This document shows positions 55,291 through 64,000 of a stretch of DNA of 64,000 nucleotides, one piece after another; within the stretch, counting starts at the first letter, position 1; every line of letters starts with the position of its first letter. The position numbers were made by a program, and so were the translations under genes. The notes below the pieces were generated by a model. It was not told the origin of the DNA, did not search any database, and saw only the letters and a program-made list of their open reading frames with translations. This stretch comes from Loripinus fragilis (taxonomy: Eukaryota > Mollusca > Bivalvia > Lucinida > Lucinidae). The DNA lies in the NCBI GenBank assembly GCA_964019695.1, contig OZ026519.1:25413213-25477212 (forward strand). The letters are read 5' to 3'.

Positions 55291-55764
55291 CAACCCTTTT
55301 CATTCTGATGGCTTATTCCATACATATTGATACAAAAATGTAGAATTTTCCATTTGTATTTAAAGGATTTCTATAAAATTCCTGAAGATTATTTTTATCT
55401 TAGAAAACAGTGTAGATCAGATCTGCCTTATGCAGCATTTCATCTGGGTTTTCACCGTTTGCCAAAGTACCTGTTTACCGCTGAATGAAAAGGGTAAAAC
55501 AGGAAACTTCTAATTGCTGTAGTGTTACTTGTTTTTGTTGGATCTCAAGCACTTTTTCCTGGATTTATTAATCACTTTTGTTGTCTATGTTAAGTTCCTT
55601 CAGAAATTAAAGTTTAAGATTTCTGACTTTCAATTTGGAACTATATTTTCAGGATTGAATGAAGGTAGGTAAAATAAACCTTAACCCATACATCACTTCT
55701 GCATTTTGTAGATAGAGCAATGGATTCACACAATCAAAAAGCAAAATGAGTGAGCGTAAAATTA
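55291..55764 (+). other. DNA after the 4.14-kb element; 12-nt microexon candidate
   Basis: Mostly unremarkable. At 55653-55664 a 12-nt segment lies between TATTTTCAG and GTAGGT; it is phase-compatible with exon H (Gly-Leu-Asn-Glu and one base left). Low confidence. Confidence 0.25.
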
Positions 55765-55885
55765 TAAATATTTTCTTACCTATCAGTTTTAACATATGTT
55801 TTGGGTGCTCAAAAGAACCGTCTCATTGAGACGGTTCTTTTGAGTACCCACAACATATGTTTTGGTCGAGAAATAAGAAAATTAG
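55765..55885. repeat. Palindromic foldback family P1, best copy
   Basis: GTGCTCAAAAGAACCGTCTC / GAGACGGTTCTTTTGAGTAC is a perfect palindrome around ATT, flanked by AACATATGTTTTGG on both arms and AGAAATAAGAAAAT at the end. Confidence 0.85.
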
Positions 55886-57575
55886 TTTTTCTATACAGTT
55901 GTAATTAAGCCATTATTCAATTGCTTTGCTTCAATTTTCCATTTCTATAATCAGATTTTCATCCATTATATAGAGCCTATCAGAAGGTATACCATAGTTG
56001 GCATAGGTACAGCTTGTAAACGCCCATCACACTAGACAAAATTTGCAGTACGTCCTAAAAAAATGGGCCGACATATTAAGATTAGCCACTGCAAGTACAA
56101 TGTACATACTAAGGACACACTTTGGGAACACAGTGCAAGCTGCTATAATAATAATAATTATTATAATAAGTATGGTCTTTGAGGACATGAAGGGTTGCAC
56201 GGCTATGACACTGTTGGCATAGATCATGAGATGGCAACATGATGCCAGTGTTTGAACATTTTTTACAACAAAGTAATAATTGTATTAATTTTGGGATGAT
56301 GATAGGTTTTTAATAGATCTTGCAATAATCAGGCTAAGAACCTCTGCAGGTGTGGAATATGAAAACTTTGTAAACAGAAGCACATTTTGGTAACCTAGAA
56401 AATTGTTTTGGCAGAAGTTCTGAATTTTTTATCAAATATAATTACCCTAAATATTCAGACATGTAGGTGTTAGGTCCATGCTAGCGAGGATTTTTGTCAT
56501 CTGCTTTTAACATTTGCAAACAGCTAAATGGACCCAGATCAGACCTAGACCAGACGTTTGATACTCTGTATGATAGTTAAGTGTTTAACCCCTTCGCTGC
56601 AGTATATAAGTGCATGCTTTATGCCGGGGGAAAATAAGGCTATTTTGATGTTATTATGGTGTTATATATAATTTCATAAAAAATCGTAACCAATGTAGGG
56701 TTTTCGTGCTTGTTTTAGACATTTGGTTCACTGTCTGAAATAATGTTTTCTAGCGATATCATGTCAAAAAAAAAAATTTCAACAGCTGAAAATACATGAA
56801 TTTCTACATTCTTTTTCATCATCATTGTTTTGGAATGGTTGGAAAACAATGGTTCAAAAATGTGAGAATGACAGTCATTTTCCTCATTTACCATTTCTGA
56901 TTCCAATTAATATCAATTGTCATCCATACACGAGCCATTTTTGACTTCCAAAATAACCTCTACTTCCAAGAAACATGACAAACTTGTGCCATGATCAGCT
57001 GATATATTGAAAAAAAGCAGAGTCCTGCATCAAAAGGGCAGTTTTCCCTGTAAAAAGCAAGCTACAGAAGCCTTTTTGGCCGCGGAGTTATGGGATAAAT
57101 CTTAAAAAAAGTTAACTCTTTCATTCTAGAACAGATTAGGATAATTGAATTTTGTCCCTTTGACCATTAATTTTTCTTTAAACTATAATGTATTTACCAT
57201 GAGTGGTACTCGTAGTATTGGCATATGAGAAGTGATTTTTACAACGAGCAGCACTGTGGTAAGGCAATGAAGGGGTTACGGAAAGTTAATTTTGAAAAAA
57301 GTCAGCAGACTATATACAACAATAGCTTGAAAAATTATTCAGCATGTACCATCATCATAAGGGGAGACCTGATAGCTTAAAAGCTATTTATAGATCAGCA
57401 TATGATTTTAGGCCCGTGCAGCCAAGTATATGATTGCTTTTAGTCTTCAATCAAGGTTATCAGATGTTTTCTTTAAGATCAAGCGTTTGATTGAGATTAT
57501 GATGGGTAAAATATGTATCAGGCCAAACTCCCCATTTCTTGTACTTCCCAGGGACTTTAACGAATGGACTTAGAC
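55886..57575 (+). other. Intergenic or intronic DNA
   Basis: A short AATAATAATTATTATAATAA run at about 56143-56168 and an M5 remnant (TTGCAAACAGCTAAATGGAC) at about 56510. No gene supported. Confidence 0.4.
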
Positions 57576-57584
57576 CCTTTTACA

Positions 57585-58135
57585 GCTACCAGTAAATCAT
57601 CATTATCACCATCAGATGTCGCCACCAGACATTGTCACCTCATGCCACCCTGGACATCAACATCTCCATTGAAGTCATCATCCACATTATCTCCATGTCA
57701 TCATCCACTCATCTGGGCCTCATTGCGAGAAAACCTGTCTTCTGGGTTTCCGACAAAGCGAGACTCAAGCCAGTCTCCTCAGCTACAGAGACTAGCTAGA
57801 AAATTGACATTTCGTTTGTAGCAAGTTTAGATATGATACTTTCCAAAAAGCGAATATCAAAGGCGCTGATCAGTCTGTGCGGATGCGCAGGCTGATCTGC
57901 CCCTGTGTTGTTCGCAAACCACCGAAGACAGGTTTTCTCGCGTCGAGGCCTATCTACCACGACATAAAAAATCACCACTACATGCCGCTATCAATGTCAT
58001 AATCCATTTAATCATCCACATCAACTTTCACATCTTCATCTACGTCATCCTCCACATCATTAGACATCACCACCAAACATCGCCACCAGACGTCGCCATT
58101 TAATTCGCCATCGATGTCACCACCAATTACTTCCA
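57585..58135 (+). repeat. ATC/CCA-rich cryptic repeat interrupted by a MITE
   Basis: 57590-57712 and 57965-58135 are rich in CATCATCCAC, CATCACC and GTCGCCACCAGAC triplet-like units. The MITE M3 copy at 57715-57950 lies between. Frames here are low-complexity, not gene-like. Confidence 0.65.
57715..57950. mobile_element. MITE family M3, copy 4
   Basis: GGGCCTCATTGCGAGAAAAC and GTTTTCTCGCGTCGAGGCC are inverted ends with ACCTGTCTTCTGGG / CCGAAGACAGGT; inner GCTGATCAGTCTGTGCGG. The best-preserved M3 ends in the window. Confidence 0.85.
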
Positions 58136-59075
58136 GTTTTTAGGCTTTTTTGTAGTATTTATAGATTTTTCTTAGAAATGAATTGTAATAATAATATGGG
58201 TTCATGAAGAAGGCAAATAATTTTCAAAACATTGCTGCCCACGTATTGGATTCCTTTTTTGAAGGAAGCCAATTTGATTTATGTAGAAACCTCACAGCTA
58301 TACTAGCTAGTCTATGCCCATGGTTGTAGTTGTGGACATAAAGAAGAATACCACAAGTTTAATCTGTAATCTTATTTAAATGAAGTAATCAAGTGTTGGT
58401 GATCAAGTGGTTCAATTGTAGAGCAGTGTTCTATAAGCAGATTACAACTGGTCAACAATAAACTTTTAATTGGATTTTAATGTGATTACAGTGGATTGAT
58501 TTCATATGAATAATGGTAATTGTTTTTAAATTGAAATATTTAAATTTTCAAAGCAAGTTTAGCCTTTAATGAGTCGAGATTCAGTCTCACCAGAGCTGGA
58601 GTGCCTGTGAGTCTCGCATTTGCTACCTCTGACTTAGCAAAGGCTCTGGGGCAACTGTGTGTTTGTGTAGGCTCATCTGAGCCTTCTAAGCAAGCATGAT
58701 GCTTTAAGTATTAATCAGCTTTTAGGTCACTGTCTAGCCACGCCCACAACTGGTTCCTATCTCCGTTAGCTTTACAAGAGGCCAGGACATTGCATACCAG
58801 GTGGCGATACAGTGACCAAATAGCTGTATAATACCGTGCAGTCTCTGATTGTGCTGGTTTATTTCTGCTCTCATCTCTTTTCTTGCTTACATTCGATAAA
58901 TATCTCCATTTACTGGCGAAACATCTCCATTTACTGGTGAAATATTTCCATTTGTAAATCCTATTTAGTCAATCAATGATGATTAGCGACTAATTTGCAT
59001 ATCAGAAGGCCTGATTAATGATGTAGCTGAATCTTCCATTGCCATCAAAGATCTAATTATTACCTCTTTCCATGC
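58136..59075 (+). other. Intergenic or intronic DNA
   Basis: A small duplication CATCTCCATTTACTGGCGAA / CATCTCCATTTACTGGTGAA near 58900-58945. No gene supported. Confidence 0.4.
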
Positions 59076-59079
59076 TAGT

Positions 59080-59625
59080 GGGGACTTGTCGTCTGCTGAT
59101 TACGTTTGCAAACAGTTTGGACCCAGTTCAGGACCGACAGAATGTCGGCCCTGATCTGGATCCAACAGTTTGACACTCTGATAGTGTTCCTAAAATAATT
59201 TTTTGAAAAAGTGCATTTTGAAAAAAGTCAGAAGACAACAACAAAAGTGTATATCGGGCCGGGTAGCGCAGTCGGTAATGTGTCTGGCAACAGATGCGAG
59301 TCTGACTGCAGATTCAGGGGTCGCGAGTTCAATCCCGGCCCGGTCCCATACTTTCCTGGAGATTGATCATGAAATAATTTCTACGGTCATTCTCCTCCCT
59401 TCTGCTGAATCATTCAAGAAGGGTTGTTGTCAGTTACAAGCGAAAGTATGTGCACGAAGTACTGGTTAACTGCTTGTTCAAGCTTGCCCAGGAAAAAGTG
59501 TGGTTAGGTGAACTGACCGTTCCGCCATGACCTTAGCTGTTGACTTGGAACGTAAAGCAACAAAACAAACAAACAAAACAACAAAAGTGTGAAAAATTAT
59601 CCAGCATGCAAAGAGTTAATCTTTG
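59080..59625. mobile_element. Palindromic element M5 split by SINE S2
   Basis: TGTCGTCTGCTGATTACGTT ... CAAACAGTTTGGACCCAG and CTGATCTGGATCCAACAGTT ... TCAGAAGACAACAACAAAAG, resuming after the SINE as GTGTGAAAAATTATCCAGC and ATGCAAAGAGTTAA. Confidence 0.8.
59251..59577 (+). mobile_element. tRNA-derived SINE, family S2, with 13-bp TSD
   Basis: A-box TAGCGCAGTCGGTA and B-box GCGAGTTCAATCCCGGCC define the tRNA head; the body has TTTCTACGGTCATTCTCC and AAGAAGGGTTGTTGTCAG; the tail ends AACAAACAAACAAAAC. ACAACAAAAGTGT occurs at 59238-59250 and again at 59578-59590, a perfect 13-bp target duplication inside element M5. Confidence 0.85.
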
Positions 59626-59954
59626 TTGTGGAGGATGTGTGGGCAACTTTCTGCATTCTATAGAGGACAGAGCATAGCGGAAAATCTCATCTGCTGCAAT
59701 TATTTGCTTAACTTTACCTACATAACAAATTGTTGGTACTCAGATCAGTCTAGGGAGCAGACTAATCCTGGTCCACTCTATTTTCTTCTGAAAGCCTTCT
59801 GAAATACAGCAGCAGACGTTAAGGTTTGAACCGATCAAACTCATAAACCCATAAATGATGTAAAAAATCTTTAAGCTGTAACAAACATAAAACAATTTTG
59901 GTTTGATCTATAGCAAGTTCTACTGATATTGAGTTCATCACTGTTATTAACGAT

Positions 59955-60150
59955 TTGCCTGCTGCGACTTTTTTTGTCTGCTGATAACCTTTGCGAACAG
60001 TTTGGACCAAGATCAGGCCAGACAAAATGTCAGGCCTGACCTGGATCCAAACTGTTTGACATTTTGGTGGCATTCTTGAATTTTTTTTTTGAAAAAGCTG
60101 ATTTTGAAAAAAAATCAGCAGACGACAAAAAAGCATGCAAAATTAGCCAT
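59955..60150. mobile_element. Palindromic element M5, good copy
   Basis: GTCTGCTGATAACCTTTGCG, CAGTTTGGACCAAGATCAGG / CCTGACCTGGATCCAAACTG, and AATCAGCAGACGACAAAAAA at the right end, then GCATGCAAAATTAGCC. Confidence 0.75.
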
Positions 60151-60751
60151 GCAGTACATATTTTGGTTTGATCTACAGAAAGCACTTCTGATATTGAATG
60201 CCTTGATGTGAAACACCACCAGAATCCAGCAGTTAATGTGCCAGTATTCTGCCATTGTAGCAATATTGTTGTCAGGCGCTAATAATTTATTGAATACAGT
60301 GAGCTTGTAGTGGAAGGATGCTTTTATGTTCTTAGATTCATAGAGAGAATATTGCTTTTTCTGCTAGGATTATATATTTATACCAGGTAGGTCAGCTTTC
60401 ATCTTACAACCTAAAATATGCAGCGGACGAAATATTTCAACTTCAGAAACCAAATAATAAACCACCAATGTCAATTTAAGCAATTTGTATCCACTCACAG
60501 ATCAGTCTAACATTTTGATCTGGGTCCAAACAGTTAGCTATGGTTATCAGCTGACGACACAACACTGTCAGGTTAAGGGTTTATTAAACCTGAGATAAAG
60601 CATTATTACAACCAACCAAACTTTGAGGGGGTGGATTGAAGGGTGTAACTTATCATAATACATGTACGTATGATGTACCCATTATCACACCTGGGCCTTC
60701 ATACCCAATTTGCAAAATCATCTTCATATGTTCATAAACATAAGCCATTGT

Positions 60752-61169
60752 AACACACCGGATAGGTGGCAATCGAAAACATTAATATTATCGACAAATT
60801 TTTTGTTTGATTTGATTCTTTACGTCCACTCAACAATCTTTCAGTTATGCAGGACGGATCTTCCTGGGTTGAACCAGTACTAAGCTAGGATAAATGTGTC
60901 TTGCTCAAGGACCACAACGCAGCGACGCCGGTGAGGCTCGAACCCGCGGCCCTTCGGCCTCGAGTCAAGCACTCTACCACTGAGCCACTGCGCTCCCTAC
61001 TATTGACAAATGTAGATAATATTTTTTTGTTAGAAACAGAGTTTTTGATTGCCATTTGTGGCCCAACTGGCGACAAATGGCAATAAAAAACACTGTTTTC
61101 AGCGATTTTTGATCCATGTTTGTCGATTAATGTTAAGAGTGTTTTCGATTGCCACATATCCGGTGTGTG
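60752..61169. mobile_element. MITE (ACACACCGGATA ends) carrying a nested SINE
   Basis: ACACCGGATAGGTGGCAATC and GATTGCCACATATCCGGTGT are inverted ends; inner GATTGCCATTTGTGG / CGACAAATGGCAAT is a second stem. The 60804-61000 segment is an S1 SINE on the minus strand. Confidence 0.75.
60804..61000 (-). mobile_element. tRNA-derived SINE, family S1, complete (minus)
   Basis: On the minus strand: head GGAGCGCAGTGGCTCAGTGG (A box), CGCGGGTTCGAGCCTCACC (B box), body CCTTGAGCAAGACACATTTA and TACTGGTTCAACCCAGGAAG, tail AAAGAATCAAATCAAACAAA. The flanks TATCGACAAAT and TATTGACAAAT look like a target duplication with one change. Confidence 0.8.
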
Positions 61170-61639
61170 TAAAGGGAATTCCTTTGTCGGCATCATTATG
61201 TTTGCTACCTGAAGTGTCGAACTGAGGTGTCATTTACTAGTCTTCATTGTCCTCAAAGGTAAAATTCTTCTTTATTTACAAAACTAATTGGGTCTGATGA
61301 TTGAACATTTCAATGAGGCAAAATAAAACGTAACTTAATGCGAAGTCAGGCATAAGAAATCTGATCAATAATAGATTCATTGCATATTTTGATAGGATTT
61401 CTATGTGATGAGTTACTGTTTGTTGGCCATCCCAATTTTTTGAACGACTGCCCTTTTCATTTAACAAGTTTTGTTTATATACTGAAATTTCAGAAGCTGA
61501 CAGGACAGTCAAAATAGGTGCATTGCCCTGTCCAAATTAGAAAAAGTTTTGAGAAAATATTGAAGAGTGGCCAGAACCAAACAGTTTATGCTGGGAATGG
61601 CAGGGTCTCAAGATAAGAAAGGGTACCTATCATTTTTCC

Positions 61640-61755
61640 CCCTAATTTTCATTCAAAACATATGTTTTGGATACTCAAAAGAACCGTCTGAATGAGACGG
61701 TCCTTTTGAGCATCCAAAACATACATTTTTGACAAATGGATTAGAAAATGATCAC
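61640..61755. repeat. Palindromic foldback family P1 copy
   Basis: CTCAAAAGAACCGTCTGAAT / GAGACGGTCCTTTTGAGC with AACATATGTTTTGGA and CAAAACATACATTTTTG. Confidence 0.8.
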
Positions 61756-62029
61756 AATTTAATGTTTAATATAGTTCATAATAGCAGAATGTATGGATTT
61801 ATCTATGATATGACAGTATTATTGCATACCAAGCTTATAGAGTAGGCAGTAAATGTGACAAAAAATGTATTACCATAGTTTTTCCAAAAATAACTGAATG
61901 CTTAAATTATGACATAAATGGTATATTACAGTTTTTATTTTGCTAGCTCCAAATTAGTTCAGTAGTAGAAATCAGTGTTTACTGTGATCAAGCTGCTGCT
62001 TCTTTATAACTAAGGAACAGTTTGTTGAG

Positions 62030-62140
62030 GGTCTAGCGTGGCCTAGTACTGGTTCAACCCAAGAAGACCCATCCGTATAAAACTGAAAGATTGTTGATGG
62101 GACGTAAAGAATGAAATCAAACAAACAGACAAACTAGCAT
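62030..62140 (+). mobile_element. tRNA-derived SINE, family S1 (3' fragment)
   Basis: CTAGTACTGGTTCAACCCAA, GAAAGATTGTTGATGGGACG and AATGAAATCAAACAAACAG match the S1 body end and tail. Confidence 0.65.
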
Positions 62141-62599
62141 TGCTTCTCAGTAAGAATATTTAGGATAAATATTAAATAAGTTTTTATATGGGCTAGATCA
62201 TGAACAACCATTATCATTACCCTAATATTGTACACAACCAAGGCACAGTCTGATCAAATTTCATCTGTATAAATGATATTGCCTGTAACCTGCTGCATCC
62301 AAATTTTCAAGATTCATGCAAGTCAATGTAGCTGAGCAGGCTGATTTGAGTTGCCTAAATTAGAAGACCGGTTTTCTCCTGACATTGCTCACATGGTAAA
62401 GCAATTAAGTTCTGTCATAACATTAGATTAGTGGGTGATTCCCTGTATTGGATTTTTCCAGTTTTTGAATGTTCATGATCAACTTTTATAAAGGGAATAT
62501 TTATGATGTTGGATATATAGGTGTATATTGTGGACTGACTCAGCAGTTTTATCAGTGTCTACACTCTGTAATTGTAAGATTTTTATTTATGTTGATCAG

Positions 62600-62753
62600 T
62601 TAACTGAGTCTTTGTTTGCTGGTAAATGTTGTCCAAAACTAACTTTTTTCAGAAAATTCTTTCATAAATAACCATGGAAGTGCCAAACTGTTTGGATCTA
62701 GATCAGGCCCTGTGTTTTGTTAAGCCTGAACTGGGCCCAAACTGGTTGCAATC
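62600..62753. mobile_element. Palindromic element M5 copy
   Basis: TTTGTTTGCTGGTAAATGTTG, then ATGGAAGTGCCAAACTGTTT + GGATCTAGATCAGGCC and GAACTGGGCCCAAACTGGTT. Its right arm is part of the duplicated segment described below. Confidence 0.55.
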
Positions 62754-63900
62754 TTAAGCCCCAGTTACACATTCCCGATTCTGGCTACGACTCATCACGA
62801 TTCGTCCCGATGAGACCTATATTGTAAAATCGGGATGCATCGGGATGGTCAAAACAGAAAATTCAGAAATCCCTACGATGTCTCACGACGTTCCTACGGT
62901 ATCTCTACGACTCCTCTACGATTCATGACGGTGCTACTACGACAGAGTCACGACATAAACGTAGGACAGTCGTACTGCATTCTTGGTGAATCGGGATGAA
63001 TCTGGATGAGTCGGGGGTGAATCCTGTTGTCAGATGATACCCCGATTAACCCCGAACGCCCAAGAATGACGACGAATACTACCACGATGCCACTAGGAAT
63101 GACCCCGATCCCGCTACGGTAGAGCTACAACTTAGGCCACGCCCACAATCCAACACGATTCACCCCGACGAGTTTAAACGGTTTAAACTCGTCGTAGCGT
63201 TGTCCTCGAGGCTCCCGAATCACCAAGATTCTTCACGAATCACCACGGTACTACTACGATTCACGCCGACGCATCACGATGGCGCAACGGCGCTACTAAG
63301 AATCATGCCGATGCATCCCGATTTGACAAATCGGGGTGAGTCGTAGCTCTGCCGTGGCCCAAAATCGTGACAGTGTAACTGGGGCTTTAGGAGGAAAGGA
63401 GGAATAAGATTTGTCAACATTATACTAAGCTACCATTCTGTTCGTGATTGGATCTTGTGATTTGTTGTTGGACCCGTATAATATACAGCCTGAAGAATCA
63501 GTTTGATCAAGGTCTACATGCATTGGTAACACAATCAAGTTGCAGTATAAGAAGATATAAGATTTAGGACATAGATCTAGAGTAAGTATTGGTTCATTCT
63601 CTGCCATGAACCTGAACTGGGCCCAAACTGGTTGCAATCTTAGGAGGAAAGGAGTAATAATAAGATTTTGTCAACATTATACTAAGCTACCATTCTATTA
63701 GTGATTGGATCTTGTGATTTGTTGTTGGAAGAATCAGTTTGATCAAGGTCTACTTGGATTGGTAACACAATCAAGTTGCAGTATAAGGAGATTTAAGATT
63801 CAGGACATAGAACTAGAGTAAGTATTGGTTCATGATCTGCCAAGCATTCCCAGGGGTTTTAAGGAGATGGGGAGAAGGATCCTTTATTTTAGGGAGCTGG
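62724..63900 (+). repeat. Tandem duplication (~253-bp unit), first copy interrupted
   Basis: CTGAACTGGGCCCAAACTGG ... GCAATCTTA at 62727 and 63612, then GGAGGAAAGGAG at 63390 and 63643, through AGCTACCATTCTGTT, TGGTAACACAATCAAGTTGC and GAGTAAGTATTGGTTCAT, repeats twice with a 253-bp step once the 630-bp insert is removed. Confidence 0.85.
62757..63386. mobile_element. PIF/Harbinger-like MITE, TTA target duplication
   Basis: AGCCCCAGTTACAC and GTGTAACTGGGGCT are perfect 14-bp inverted ends, flanked by TTA on each side (62754-62756 and 63387-63389). The neighbouring tandem copy at 63640 has a single TTA with no insert, which fixes the borders. 3-bp TTA target duplications are typical of PIF/Harbinger. 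The GC-rich interior is full of short repeats such as TCGGGATG, CACGATTC and CTACGACTC, and a GTTTAAACTCGTCG / CGACGAGTTTAAAC palindrome at about 63167-63195. Confidence 0.85.
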
Positions 63901-64000
63901 AGAAAAAGGGGAGCTTAGGAGCCATCACAGCACCAAACTTTGAGGAATACATGTATAAGTAATAGTAAAATATTTTCATGATGATGAGGAAATATACGAT

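Noticed and set aside
57564..57821. Possible exon at 57552 (CTTCCCAG acceptor) encoding MDLDPFTATSKSS
   Set aside because: In frame with that ATG there is a stop just after the acceptor, the downstream part is ATC/CCA cryptic repeat and then a MITE, and no donor fits.

Overview
This is eukaryotic, AT-rich, intron-dominated DNA. I read it as part of one large plus-strand gene embedded in a dense field of non-autonomous DNA transposons, palindromic repeats and tRNA-derived SINEs. Multi-copy foldback elements, tandem-core elements with inverted ends and short tRNA-headed SINEs suggest a mollusc, most likely a bivalve. That taxonomic statement is inference from repeat style and protein flavour; no marker gene proves it.

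Gene: eight plus-strand exons lie at 1647-1722, 3044-3151, 9620-9839, 13687-13796, 15158-15221, 21011-22043, 24597-24760 and 40280-41084. They have consensus splice sites and, with one exception (between 13796 and 15158), compatible phases. The first two encode the end of an ankyrin-repeat array. The rest encode a long, probably disordered, proline-rich tail with SH3-type PxxP motifs, SH2-type tyrosine motifs and a coding minisatellite. The ankyrin sequence resembles the ANKS1 (Odin/AIDA-1) and CASKIN families. I favour an ANKS1-like signalling scaffold because no SH3 domain directly follows the ankyrin repeats. The 5' end (more ankyrin repeats) and any SAM/PTB domains would lie outside the window. 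From 41085 to the end I find only candidate microexons.

Layout. 1-1300: element with a 158-bp tandem core. 1301-9600: ankyrin exons, a duplicated exon segment, a 3.66-kb inverted-repeat element and TIR elements. 9600-24800: proline-rich exons separated by introns full of palindromic elements, including a 1.0-kb hAT-like element with a perfect 8-bp target duplication. 24800-40280: a 15.5-kb intron of MITEs, SINEs and tandem repeats. 40280-41084: the Lys/Gln/Pro repeat exon. 41085-64000: MITEs, a 1.3-kb minisatellite of 49-bp units, a second tandem-core array, a 4.14-kb TIR element, SINEs nested inside palindromic elements, and a Harbinger-like element next to its own natural empty site.

Most interesting: the 24597 exon has its splice acceptor triplicated as a 33-bp in-frame tandem repeat that includes the end of a transposon inverted repeat, and the 21011 exon has a MITE ending 22 bp before its acceptor. 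I see no prokaryotic-type system, CRISPR array, rRNA or intact transposase gene.
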